Part shown: positions 45,648 to 54,122 of the stretch, one piece after another
Layout of the letters: every line of letters begins with the position of its first letter
Position numbering within the stretch: position 1 is the first letter of the stretch
Source: Subtercola sp.
GTDB taxonomy: Bacteria > Actinomycetota > Actinomycetes > Actinomycetales > Microbacteriaceae
Direction of reading: 5' to 3'
DNA length: 64,000 nucleotides
Assembly: GCA_025463765.1 (NCBI GenBank)
Contig: JAODBC010000035.1
Span: forward strand, 26,754-90,753
The notes under the pieces: model-generated
The model's database searches: none
Told to the model about the DNA's origin: nothing
What the model saw: only the letters and a program-made list of their open reading frames with translations
Translations under genes and position numbers: made by a program

Positions 45648-46448
45648 CTACTGCGATCGATTTGCTACAAGGTCTAGCGCAATGTCGATGCGATCGGTGA
45701 CAATACCGTCAACTCCGAGATCGAGCAGTCGCGTCATCTCTTCGGGCGCATTGATGGTCCAGATGTGCACCTCGACGCCGGCCGCATGGATGCTGCGCAG
45801 CACCCGTGGCGCAGCGATGGTGATGCCTGCTGCTCGCACCGGCACCTGCACGGCATCGATGCCACGAAGGGCCCGTCGCACCACCGGCGCGAGCCCGATC
45901 TTTGCGGCGAGCAGCGCTACCAGGAACGAGCCGGCCGAGGCCGACGTTGCGACGCCGGGCAAGAGCGCGATCGCACGGCGGCGTCGCCTGCCAGAGAATG
46001 AGGTGACCAGAACCCGGTCTACCGCGCCCGCGGCGCGAATGGCCGCGGCCGCCGGCGCAGCGGCCGCCATGGCCTTGATATCGATGTTGATACGGGTGTG
46101 AGGCAGGGCCGCGAGCACCTCAGCCAGGGTGGCGAAACCCGACCCGTCACCGAGGTCGACCCCCGCGAGATCGGCCCTGCTCAGCCCGACTATGGTGTCG
46201 TCGCGACCCAGCAGTCGCGAGAGGTTCTCGTCGTGCGAGACGATCGCCTCGCCGTCGAGGGAGGCGTGAACATCTAACTCGACGTACGTGGCGCCCGCGT
46301 CGACGGCCGCACGAAACGCAGCAAGCGTGTTCTCTGCCTGCTGCGTCGCCAGCCCGCGGTGAGCCAACAGGCGGGGAAGCGGGGGAGCAAAGTACGCGCT
46401 ACGCTCTCGCCCGACAGCCCGTCGCGCGCCCCCGCCGGCTGCGCTCAC
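45648..46448 (-). CDS. glycerophosphodiester phosphodiesterase
   Basis: A 266-residue TIM-barrel phosphodiesterase that releases glycerol-3-phosphate from glycerophosphodiesters. The motif LLAHRGLATQQAENTLAAF has the catalytic His and Arg, YVELDVHASLDGEAIVSHD holds the metal-binding Glu and Asp and the second His, and EVHIWTINAPEEMTRLLDLGVDGIVTD is the C-terminal signature. No signal peptide is visible. Start overlaps the SPFH gene stop by ATGA, so it is coupled with it. Confidence 0.92.
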   Translation of the reverse strand: MSAAGGGARRAVGRERSAYFAPPLPRLLAHRGLATQQAENTLAAFRAAVDAGATYVELDVHASLDGEAIVSHDENLSRLLGRDDTIVGLSRADLAGVDLGDGSGFATLAEVLAALPHTRINIDIKAMAAAAPAAAAIRAAGAVDRVLVTSFSGRRRRRAIALLPGVATSASAGSFLVALLAAKIGLAPVVRRALRGIDAVQVPVRAAGITIAAPRVLRSIHAAGVEVHIWTINAPEEMTRLLDLGVDGIVTDRIDIALDLVANRSQ

Positions 46449-47530
46449 TCGACCGGACTCTCTCCGACCAGCGGAATCTCAGACAGAGGCGTGTCGAGAA
46501 TCGACGGGGGAACCGGCTTCGTCGCAGCGGACTTGGCGGCAGCAGATTCGGTATCGGCAGTTTGTTTCGCGGCCGCCGCTGCTGCCAGCGCCTCCGCAGC
46601 TGCCTGCGGGTCGAACGACCCGTAGCCCGGCAGGTCGGGAGACTTGGCGCCGAACCCCTTCGCGATGCCCTGCAGAGCGTTCGTGAACTCGCTCGGAATG
46701 AACCACAGCTTGTTCGCGCTGCCCTCTGCGAGCTTGGGCAGCGTCTGCAGATACTGGTAGGCCAGCAGCTTCGGGTCGGGGTCGCCGCGATGAATCGCGT
46801 CGAACACGGTGGAGATGGCCTCGGCCTCACCCTGAGCACGCAGCACAGCGGCCTTGGCGTCACCTTCTGCCGAGAGGATCTCGGCCTGCCGACGACCCTC
46901 CGCCTGCAGAATGGCCGACTGCTTCGTGCCTTCGGCGGTGAGGATGACCGCACGACGCTCCCGCTCGGCGCGCATCTGCTTCTCCATCGAGTCTTGAATC
47001 GACACGGGCGGGTCGATGGCCTTCAGCTCGACACGGCCGACGCGGATGCCCCACTTTCCGGTCGCTTCATCGAGTACGGCGCGCAGCTGGGCGTTGATCT
47101 CGTCGCGCGAGGTGAGCGCTTGCTCGAGGTTCAGCCCGCCCACCACGTTGCGCAGGGTGGTCGTTGCGAGCTGTTCGACAGCACCGAGGTAGTTCGCGAT
47201 CTCATAGGTCGCCGCCCGGGCATCCGTCACCTGAAAGAACACCACGGTGTCGATCGACACCACCAGGTTGTCTTCGGTGATGACGGGCTGGGGCGGAAAC
47301 GAGACGACCTGTTCGCGCAGGTCGATCAGCGGGCGCAAGCGATCGATGAACGGTACGAGCAGGTTCAGGCCCGGCGAGAGGGTCTTGTGATATTTTCCTA
47401 ACCGCTCGACGACGCCTGCCTGCGCTTGCGGAATGATGCGGATCGCCTTTGCCAAAGTGACAATGACGAAGATGACGATGATGAGCACTACGACGAGTGC
47501 CACTATCTGCCCGACCACGGTTGCGGTCAT
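46445..47530 (-). CDS. SPFH/band 7 membrane protein, QmcA type
   Basis: A 361-residue membrane-anchored SPFH protein. One N-terminal helix (IVALVVVLIIVIFVIVTLA), then the SPFH domain from IRIIPQAQAGVVERLGKY, with FFQVTDARAATYEIANY and the coiled-coil stretch AERERRAVILTAEGTKQSAI rich in Ala and Glu. The C-terminus is Ala-rich. Such proteins form ring-like membrane assemblies that often work with FtsH-type protease control or membrane microdomains. It is coupled to an NfeD-like gene (ATGA), the typical partner. Confidence 0.93.
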   Translation of the reverse strand: MTATVVGQIVALVVVLIIVIFVIVTLAKAIRIIPQAQAGVVERLGKYHKTLSPGLNLLVPFIDRLRPLIDLREQVVSFPPQPVITEDNLVVSIDTVVFFQVTDARAATYEIANYLGAVEQLATTTLRNVVGGLNLEQALTSRDEINAQLRAVLDEATGKWGIRVGRVELKAIDPPVSIQDSMEKQMRAERERRAVILTAEGTKQSAILQAEGRRQAEILSAEGDAKAAVLRAQGEAEAISTVFDAIHRGDPDPKLLAYQYLQTLPKLAEGSANKLWFIPSEFTNALQGIAKGFGAKSPDLPGYGSFDPQAAAEALAAAAAAKQTADTESAAAKSAATKPVPPSILDTPLSEIPLVGESPVE

Positions 47531-48021
47531 AGTTCAGGCCCTTCTGCTTCTTGTGGAAGCGCCGGTTCGGGCTCGACCAAGGCGGTCGCGCCGTCGATTG
47601 CTTTGACGAAGACGGTCTCACCGGGGTTCAGCAGCTGATCGGTGGCCGAGGGAAAGACCCGTGCCGTCCAGGTGTCACCGTTGCTCAGGCGCACCGTTCC
47701 GCTCGTTGTGGTCACCGATGCGAGCACGCGCCCCTCGAGACCCAGCAGGGCCTCGACGTTGCTCTTGGCCGGGTCGCCGCCACGGCGCAGTCGTCGTAGG
47801 AGGGGAGGCCGAAGCGCGAAGATGAGCAGCAACGCAATGACACCGGCGATGGGAATCTGCAACAAGAACGGCGCGCCGGCGAAATGTGCAATCAGACCCC
47901 CGACACTACCGACCGCGAGCATCAAAAAGATCAGGTCGAGCGTGAGGGTCTCGACAACGAGAAAAACCAGAATCAGCGCGAGCCAGATGACCCACGCATA
48001 GGAAGCCAGAAAGTCAGCCAT
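47527..48021 (-). CDS. NfeD-like membrane protein
   Basis: A 164-residue protein with three transmembrane helices (ASYAWVIWLALILVFLVVE and following) and a C-terminal OB-fold (LEGRVLASVTTTSGTVRLSNGDTWTARVF), the layout of the short NfeD1b form. It pairs with the SPFH gene it overlaps and probably binds it in the membrane. Start ATG at 48021 has GGAG about 8 bp upstream. The 219-bp interval to the divergent SDR gene holds promoter-like sequence (TTTACG and GATAGT, 18 bp apart, minus strand) and no gene. Confidence 0.9.
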   Translation of the reverse strand: MADFLASYAWVIWLALILVFLVVETLTLDLIFLMLAVGSVGGLIAHFAGAPFLLQIPIAGVIALLLIFALRPPLLRRLRRGGDPAKSNVEALLGLEGRVLASVTTTSGTVRLSNGDTWTARVFPSATDQLLNPGETVFVKAIDGATALVEPEPALPQEAEGPEL

Positions 48022-48240
48022 TCGGTGCTCCTTCGCCAGTGGTTCTTCAAACGAAACTATCAGTTTGCTGCGCCGCCGACGTAAAGTCACAGCGTGTCGG
48101 GAGCAATCTTCTGAGCATAGCTCATTCGTATGCGCGCTGTTCGACCCCGATCGGGGAGTGACCCCGCCGTCGAGCGAAGCCGGTAGTCTCGATGCGGTAC
48201 CTCTGCGCCTCGGCGCACCACAGACCTGAAGGAGCACGAC

Positions 48241-49005
48241 GTGTCTAACCCCCTCGCCCCCGGTTCGCTTGCCGGAAAGCGGGTGCTCGTCACCGGCTCG
48301 TCTCGCGGCGTCGGAGCAGACACCGTGTCGTACTTCGCCGAAGCCGGCGCGAGCGTCGTCATCAATTTTCGCAACAAAGAGGCCCGCGCGGTGAAGCTCG
48401 CCGACAAGCTCCGGGCCGGGGGAGCGACCGCGATCACCGTGGGCGCCGACCTCACCGACGCAGGCTCGGTCGCGAAGTTGTTCGAGGCGATTCGCGAGCA
48501 ACTGGGCGGCCTCGACATTCTGGTTCTCAACGCGTCGGGCGGCATGGAGAGCGGCATGGCCGCCGACTACGCCCTCACTCTGAACCGCGATGCGCAGGTC
48601 GACCTGCTCACCGCTGCACTGCCCCTGCTGCAGCCTGGTTCGCGTGTCGTCTTCGTGACGAGCCACCAGGCCCACTTCATCCGCACCACCGAGACCATGC
48701 CCGAATATGAGCCCGTCGCCCTCAGCAAGCGCGCTGGCGAAGACGCGCTGCGCGCCATGATTCCGCAGCTCGACGAGGCAGGCGTCTCGTTCGTCGTCGT
48801 CTCGGGCGACATGATCGAGGGCACGATCACGGCGACGCTGCTCGAGCGCGCGAATCCCGGTGCCATCAGCGCCCGCAAGGAGTCGGCCGGCCGCCTCTAC
48901 AACGTGGCCGAGTTCGCCGCCGAAGTCGCCTCCGCGGCGGTCGACCCGATACCAACCGATCACACGAGGTATGTCGGCGACATCAGCGACTTCGCCCAGG
49001 CGTAG
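48241..49005 (+). CDS. short-chain dehydrogenase/reductase
   Basis: A 254-residue SDR. The cofactor motif is VTGSSRGVG near residue 17, NASGG follows beta-4, and a shared SDR fold is clear. The usual catalytic YxxxK is not obvious: the region has TSHQAHFIRTTETMPEYEPVALSKRAGE, where a Tyr in EYEPVALSK is five residues before Ser-Lys. The active site may therefore be shifted or altered. AAGGAG precedes the GTG by 8 bp. It ends 5 bp before the Nudix gene, so they are co-transcribed. Confidence 0.82.
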   Translation: MSNPLAPGSLAGKRVLVTGSSRGVGADTVSYFAEAGASVVINFRNKEARAVKLADKLRAGGATAITVGADLTDAGSVAKLFEAIREQLGGLDILVLNASGGMESGMAADYALTLNRDAQVDLLTAALPLLQPGSRVVFVTSHQAHFIRTTETMPEYEPVALSKRAGEDALRAMIPQLDEAGVSFVVVSGDMIEGTITATLLERANPGAISARKESAGRLYNVAEFAAEVASAAVDPIPTDHTRYVGDISDFAQA

Positions 49006-49010
49006 AGTCC

Positions 49011-49499
49011 GTGCCTGAGACCCAGCCGCCGGCGCCTGAGGGCAGCCGGTTCGACTTCATCAAGTCACGCGTGCTGCTGTTCGACGAGAACGATCGGGTA
49101 CTTCTGTTCTTCACCAAGGCGCAAGTCGACACGAACCCGACGCGCTGGGTCACGCCCGGAGGCCACGTCGAGCTCGGCGAGAGCCACGTCGAAGGCGCCG
49201 CGCGTGAACTCTTCGAAGAGACGGGGCTGTCGGTGACTCCGGATGCGCTCGGCGCCCCGGTGTGGTCACGCGAATTCAGCGACGAGCGCGAGCCCGGGGT
49301 GTTCAAGACGAACTACGAAGAGTGGTTCGTGTACCGCACGGTGCAGTTCGATCCATCGAGCGCGGGGTGGACGGAGTCGGAACTCGTCGACATGGTGGCG
49401 CATAAGTGGTGGAGCGTTGACGAGCTCGATCACACCGATGAAGTGATCGAGCCCGCCGAGCTGGCCACGGTCATCCGGAGCCGGCTCGAGACGCTCTGA
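49011..49499 (+). CDS. Nudix hydrolase
   Basis: A 162-residue Nudix protein. The Nudix box is GHVELGES...GAARELFEETGL, matching G-x5-E-x7-REU-x-EE-x-G-U. The substrate, probably a nucleoside diphosphate derivative, is unknown. It begins with GTG 5 bp after the SDR gene. Its final 14 codons and stop form the first unit of a 45-bp tandem repeat, so the true C-terminus has been duplicated downstream. Confidence 0.9.
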   Translation: MPETQPPAPEGSRFDFIKSRVLLFDENDRVLLFFTKAQVDTNPTRWVTPGGHVELGESHVEGAARELFEETGLSVTPDALGAPVWSREFSDEREPGVFKTNYEEWFVYRTVQFDPSSAGWTESELVDMVAHKWWSVDELDHTDEVIEPAELATVIRSRLETL

Positions 49500-49584
49500 C
49501 CCGAGCTGGCCACGGTCATCCGGAGCCAGCTCGAGACGCTCTGACCCGAGCCGGCCACGGTCATCCGAAGCCGGCTCGAGACGC
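49456..49584 (+). repeat. 45-bp tandem repeat (2.9 units) carrying a stop codon in each full unit
   Basis: Unit 1 (49456-49500) is the 3' end of the Nudix gene including its TGA; unit 2 (49501-49545) is almost identical and also includes TGA; unit 3 (49546-49584) is partial. The period is 45 bp, so all units are in the same frame. The array ends 4 bp before the stop of the minus-strand HdeD-like gene. Confidence 0.92.
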
Positions 49585-49588
49585 AGCT

Positions 49589-50179
49589 TTACGCTGCCAC
49601 GCCCGCCTTCGGGGGAGTGCGCAGCGTGATCGCCGTGATGGCCTGAACGACGCCGAGCACGATGAGCGCCCAGGCGGCGAACACGGTGAGAATAGCGAGA
49701 GTCCAGAGCGGCACGAAGATGCAGATGATGCCCGCGATGATGGCCAGAATGCCGAACACGATGGGGAACCACTTGGTTCTTGCGCTCGAAACCTGGGTCA
49801 GCGCGATGATGCCCTCGGTGATCCAGGAGATGCCGATGAGCAGCGCCAGCAGCACCAGCGTGGCACCTGGGTTCTTCAGGGCGAACACTCCGGCGATGAG
49901 CAGCAGCACACCCAAGACGATGCTCAGCACGCGCCAGCCGGTCGAAAGGTCGCGGTCGATGATGCCGACGACAACGCGCACCAGGCCGATGATGAAAAAG
50001 TAGAGGCCGAAGAAGAAGGCCACCACCTCGAGCGTGGAGCCTGGCCAGACCAGAATGACGATGCCGATGACGACCGACAGAACGGCGCCGATCCACAGGG
50101 CGATCTTGAACCATTTCACGGTTGATGCGGCGACGTCTTCGACTGCGAGCGAATAGGTCGGTGTTGTGTTGCTAGACAC
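49589..50179 (-). CDS. HdeD-like membrane protein (DUF308)
   Basis: A 196-residue membrane protein with six hydrophobic helices arranged as three related pairs, as in DUF308/HdeD proteins. HdeD is linked to acid stress in enterobacteria; the role here is unknown. Conserved WPGSTL and NPGATLV-type turns recur between helix pairs. It stands alone. Its 3' end touches the 45-bp tandem array of the Nudix gene. Confidence 0.87.
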   Translation of the reverse strand: MSSNTTPTYSLAVEDVAASTVKWFKIALWIGAVLSVVIGIVILVWPGSTLEVVAFFFGLYFFIIGLVRVVVGIIDRDLSTGWRVLSIVLGVLLLIAGVFALKNPGATLVLLALLIGISWITEGIIALTQVSSARTKWFPIVFGILAIIAGIICIFVPLWTLAILTVFAAWALIVLGVVQAITAITLRTPPKAGVAA

Positions 50180-50260
50180 GGGTTCCCCTCAATGTTGGTG
50201 TATTCGACCAAACATAGCGCGGCGCACGCTCGAGGCGCAGTAGGCAGACCGGATGCCCGT

Positions 50261-51445
50261 CTAGAGCTCCTGGCGCGAGATGAAGTCGTCCATGCCGGGC
50301 ACCGTGAACGCGACGACACCACGTTGCGGAGTGAAGATGAGCCCGCTGCGAATGAGGTCGCGGCGATTCACCGAGATATCGGTGGTGGAACGCTTGCCTA
50401 AGCGCACGACGAGGTCGGACATCGCCGACGGATCACCGGCGTCGAGAGCCATGGCCGCCATGAACGCCTGCTGGGTGGGGGAGGAACGCTCCCAGCGCGA
50501 CTGATACAGACCGCGATCGATCTCGGCGCGGGCAGCCTCGACACCGATCTCAACATCGTCGAGGGTGATCAGGTTTGTCGCGCGGGCGGCCCAGATGTAG
50601 CTGCCGTAGGCCTGGATGAAGTAGGGATACCCGCCCGTGGCGTCGACGGCCTCGCCCAGGGCATCCTCGTTCCATTCGGCGCCACCGGATTGCACGGGCA
50701 CCGCCAGTGCGTCGGTCGTGGCCATCACGTCGAGCAGGCCGATGCGGCGGTAGTCGTATAGTCGCTCCGCATAGCTGGTGGCGTCAGCGAGCACGGCCGG
50801 CAGCGAGGGGAGCCCGGCTCCGACGAAGACGACCGGAACGGGAGAGATGTCTTGGCCGAGCTTGTGCAAGGCTCTATTCAGAGAGGCGAGATCGTTCGCC
50901 GAGGCCTCTTGTAGTTCATCCACTGCCAGCAGCAACACGGTATTGGCTTCGCGAGCCGCCAGCCCGATCTGTTCGAGCAGTTCGCGCAGGTCGACTGCCA
51001 AGTCGCCGCTGTCTGCCACTCCGAGAGAGGGCTCGATGGTCACCCCGAATGCGTACGAACCGGTGGGGTCGATTCGCAGCTGAAACGAGCGGAAAGCTCG
51101 GGCGGCGGTGTGCCACGTTCGTCGTGCCCTATCAGACGCAGACATCACGCGCCGCAGGGCGAGGTGCAGTTCCTTGATGAGGGATTGAGCTAGGGGAGTG
51201 TCGCCGGATGCCTCGACCTTGATGAACATGAGCTTCAGGTCGGCGGCCTCCTTGCCGAACTGGTTGAGCAACACCGTCTTTCCGACGCCGCGCAGGCCGG
51301 TCAGAATCCAGGGTCGGTCGCCTTCACCCGTCTCGCGGGCCTGGTACAGCAGCCGCCGGTACTCGGCAACCAGATCGGCACGGCCGGCGAGCTCGGGTGG
51401 GATGCGCCCGGCTCCCGGCTTGAAAGGGTTGAGCTGGTAGTCCAT
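50261..51445 (-). CDS. AAA/STAND-type ATP-binding protein
   Basis: A 394-residue P-loop ATPase. Walker A is LTGLRGVGKTVLLN near residue 47, Walker B is LLLAVDELQEA, and FVGAGLPSLPAVLADATSYAERLYDYRRIGLL resembles a sensor-1 region of Orc/Cdc6-like STAND ATPases. A winged-helix domain probably forms the C-terminus. It has no neighbouring partner gene. The ATG at 51445 gives MDYQLNPFKPG and follows a TATAAA box closely; an ATG three codons upstream is the alternative. Function is unknown; such ATPases can be regulators or defence-related, but nothing here shows which. Confidence 0.75.
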   Translation of the reverse strand: MDYQLNPFKPGAGRIPPELAGRADLVAEYRRLLYQARETGEGDRPWILTGLRGVGKTVLLNQFGKEAADLKLMFIKVEASGDTPLAQSLIKELHLALRRVMSASDRARRTWHTAARAFRSFQLRIDPTGSYAFGVTIEPSLGVADSGDLAVDLRELLEQIGLAAREANTVLLLAVDELQEASANDLASLNRALHKLGQDISPVPVVFVGAGLPSLPAVLADATSYAERLYDYRRIGLLDVMATTDALAVPVQSGGAEWNEDALGEAVDATGGYPYFIQAYGSYIWAARATNLITLDDVEIGVEAARAEIDRGLYQSRWERSSPTQQAFMAAMALDAGDPSAMSDLVVRLGKRSTTDISVNRRDLIRSGLIFTPQRGVVAFTVPGMDDFISRQEL

Positions 51446-51454
51446 GACTATCAT

Positions 51455-51460
51455 TTTATA
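51455..51460 (-). promoter_or_regulatory. -10 box for a near-leaderless ATPase transcript
   Basis: On the minus strand TATAAA (51460 to 51455) lies 9 bp before the ATG at 51445, which would leave only 2-3 nt of leader. The 60 bp upstream are strikingly AT-rich for this genome (51450-51510) and mark the edge of the lower-GC segment. Confidence 0.5.
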
Positions 51461-51547
51461 CGTGCTTATACTACTTTCTTATATCAACGCGCATAAAGTT
51501 TGATTGCGTTCACAACCAAGTCTGGAGCCCGGAGCGAGCCCGGAGCG

Positions 51548-52756
51548 TTAGAGGGCGTCAAAACCCAAGACCCGAGAAATCACGGCCAGCTGAACTTCGC
51601 TTGTGCCCTCCCCGATTTCGAGGATTTTCGAGTCGCGGTAGTGGCGAGCAACTGGACTCGAATTCATGAAGCCGTAGCCCCCGAAAATCTGTGTTGCGTC
51701 ACGGGCATTTTCCATAGCCGCTTCGCTGCCGAGCAGCTTTGCAATAGACGCTTCCATCTTGAAAGGTCGACCGTTCACAAGTTTGAAGGCGGCGTCGTAG
51801 TAGGCGAGCCGGGCACTGTGCACCCGAGCCTGCATTCTGGCGATCTTGAACGCGATGTACTGGTTGGCACCTATGTTCTTGCCGAATACGTTTCGGGTGT
51901 TTGCGTATTTGATGGATTCTTCGAGACACCCCTGCGCCGCTCCGGTGCATAACGCGGCAAAGGCAACCCGGCCTTCGTCGAGCGTCTGAATAAAATTGGC
52001 GAATCCGCGACCACGTTCTCCGAGAATGTTCGTCTCGGGCACTCGAACGTCGGTCAACGTCAGAGGATGAGTGTCAGACGTGTGCCAGCCGACTTTGTCG
52101 TACGCAGGTTCTTGAACGAATCCAGGCGTGGGCACCGGCACGAGAATCGCGGTCAGTTCCTTTTTCACGGATCCATCGGCCCGGACGGATTCTCCGGTGA
52201 CAGCCGTGATGGTGACCAGACGGGTGATCTTCGATCCCGAGTTGGTGATGAACTGCTTAGTGCCGTTGATCGTCCATTCGCCGTCGGCGAGCGTCGCCGT
52301 CGTCTTTGTGCCCGCGGCGTCTGATCCAGCGTCTGCCTCGGTGAGCCCGAATCCGGCCAGAGCCCTTCCGGACGCTAACTGGGGGAGCCATTCGTGCTTC
52401 TGTGCTTCCGTCCCGCGGCGAAAAATGGGCATCGCGCCAAGGCCGACGCCCGCTTCCAGGGTTACCGCAATGCTTTGGTCGGCGCGCGCGAGTTGTTCTA
52501 CGGCGAGGCAAAGCGCAAGATAATCTCGGCCTTGTCCGCCGTACTCGATCGGCAGCGGAAGGCCGAACAATCCCATATCGCCCATCTCGGCGATGATGTC
52601 GTACGGTAGCTCTCGTTTGGTGTCGTATTCGTATGCAGCGGGTGCGACGACCTCATCGGCGAATTCTCTGACCTGGTCGCGCAACTTTCGATGGAATTGC
52701 GGTAGTTCGTATCCTGAAAGGCTGTCGGATGCGGTCGAACTCGGGCTGACGGTCAT
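51548..52756 (-). CDS. acyl-CoA dehydrogenase
   Basis: A 402-residue flavoprotein. It has GFGLTEADAGSDAAGTKT (flavin contact), QYIAFKIARMQARVHSARL and IFGGYGFMNSSPVARHYRDSKILEIGEGTSEVQ, the ACAD C-terminal signatures. It is the last gene of the bkd operon, 64 bp after the E2 gene, which suggests oxidation of isobutyryl-, isovaleryl- or 2-methylbutyryl-CoA made by the dehydrogenase complex. An electron-transfer flavoprotein gene is not in the window. Confidence 0.9.
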   Translation of the reverse strand: MTVSPSSTASDSLSGYELPQFHRKLRDQVREFADEVVAPAAYEYDTKRELPYDIIAEMGDMGLFGLPLPIEYGGQGRDYLALCLAVEQLARADQSIAVTLEAGVGLGAMPIFRRGTEAQKHEWLPQLASGRALAGFGLTEADAGSDAAGTKTTATLADGEWTINGTKQFITNSGSKITRLVTITAVTGESVRADGSVKKELTAILVPVPTPGFVQEPAYDKVGWHTSDTHPLTLTDVRVPETNILGERGRGFANFIQTLDEGRVAFAALCTGAAQGCLEESIKYANTRNVFGKNIGANQYIAFKIARMQARVHSARLAYYDAAFKLVNGRPFKMEASIAKLLGSEAAMENARDATQIFGGYGFMNSSPVARHYRDSKILEIGEGTSEVQLAVISRVLGFDAL

Positions 52757-52820
52757 GAGATTCCTTTTCGTTGCTTATCGATCAGAGGTAAAGAGACAGG
52801 CGCAGAGCTAACGAGACGTG

Positions 52821-54122
52821 CTAACGAGCCGTGAAGGCGATTCCAGGTTCGTTCAAGAGTCGGGCAACCGACATGAGGAACTGAGCTCCCTGCTCCCCGT
52901 CGAGAACCCGGTGGTCGAAAGACAGGCTGAGTGTTGTGATTTCACGAAGTCGGATTCTGCCCTTGTGCTCCCACGGCCTTGGCGAGATCACGCCAAGGGC
53001 GAGGATCGCCGCTTGACCATCGTTCAAGATCGGCGTGCCGGAGTCGACCCCGAACACGCCAATGTTGCTGATGGTGAACGTGCCGCCCGTGAGAACGGAC
53101 GGCATCGTCTTTCCTTCTCGAGCCACGTGAACGAGCTCCGAGAGAGCTGACGCGAGATGCTTGAGATCCAGTTGATCAGCGAGTTCGATGTTGGGAACGA
53201 TGAGTCCTCGCGGGGTAGCCGCTGCTATCCCCAGATTCACGTGGTCGAATTGAAGCACGGATTCTGTGGCGTCGTCCCACCGAGAATTCACTTCGGGGTG
53301 TTGTTCCAACGCAATGCACACCGCCCGCGCTAACGCAGCCAAGAAGGTCAGCCGAACATTCCTGAACGGCGCAGTGGTCGCAGCCCGGCTCAACAGCTTC
53401 GTCGTTCGAGTGACGTCGACTGTGGTGAAGATGGTGACGTGGGGCGCTGTAAAGGCGCTTCGCACCATCGCCTCAGCGGTGAGTTTGCGAACGCCCTTGA
53501 CCGGAATGCGCACGTGATCCGTCGAGGTGGGCATAGCTGTGCGGGCCCGCGCAACGTCGTTTTCTGCTTTCTGTTTCGCCTGTTCGACATCGGCACGAGT
53601 GATTTGGCCCAGCCGGCCTGTGCCGTTGACCATACTGAGGTCGACGCCGGCTGATTTCGCCAACGTGCGTACCGGGGGAGTCGCACGCGCGCGAACAGTC
53701 GAGCCTGCAAGAGGCAGAGCCTCCGACGGTTTCTGCTCCGTATTGAAGGTGCGCGCGCGGCGGGCGAGTCGACTTCTCGGCTCGACCGCAGCACCGTATC
53801 CGACGAGGTTTGGGGGCGGAGCTTCTTCGCTTGGAAGGAGACCGTCGGCCGGTTCGCTGACGCTCTCGACCTCCGCCTCTGCCTCCACCTCGAAGGCGAC
53901 AATGGGCTCTCCGACGTTCACAGTCACGCCCTCGCTGACGTACAGCCTCTCGATGATGCCGGCTCGAGGCGACGGCAGCTCGACAATCGCCTTAGCGGTC
54001 TCGACGTCCGCGATGATCTGATTCAGTTCCACCCGGTCGCCTACCGCCACACGCCAGGCCACAATTTCGGACTCGGTGAGCCCTTCACCCAAGTCGGGCA
54101 AGAGAAAATCCGCGGTCACCAT
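52821..54122 (-). CDS. bkdC: branched-chain 2-oxoacid dehydrogenase E2, dihydrolipoamide acyltransferase
   Basis: A 433-residue E2 protein. An N-terminal lipoyl domain has the lipoylated Lys in VETAKAIVELPSP (about residue 43), a peripheral-subunit binding domain is in PPVRTLAKSAGVDLSMVNGTG, and the catalytic domain ends SLSFDHRVLDGEQGAQF with the His and Asp of the acyltransferase. The ATG at 54122 overlaps the E1 beta stop (ATGGTGA). No E3 gene is in the operon, so the general lipoamide dehydrogenase must serve. Confidence 0.93.
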   Translation of the reverse strand: MVTADFLLPDLGEGLTESEIVAWRVAVGDRVELNQIIADVETAKAIVELPSPRAGIIERLYVSEGVTVNVGEPIVAFEVEAEAEVESVSEPADGLLPSEEAPPPNLVGYGAAVEPRSRLARRARTFNTEQKPSEALPLAGSTVRARATPPVRTLAKSAGVDLSMVNGTGRLGQITRADVEQAKQKAENDVARARTAMPTSTDHVRIPVKGVRKLTAEAMVRSAFTAPHVTIFTTVDVTRTTKLLSRAATTAPFRNVRLTFLAALARAVCIALEQHPEVNSRWDDATESVLQFDHVNLGIAAATPRGLIVPNIELADQLDLKHLASALSELVHVAREGKTMPSVLTGGTFTISNIGVFGVDSGTPILNDGQAAILALGVISPRPWEHKGRIRLREITTLSLSFDHRVLDGEQGAQFLMSVARLLNEPGIAFTAR

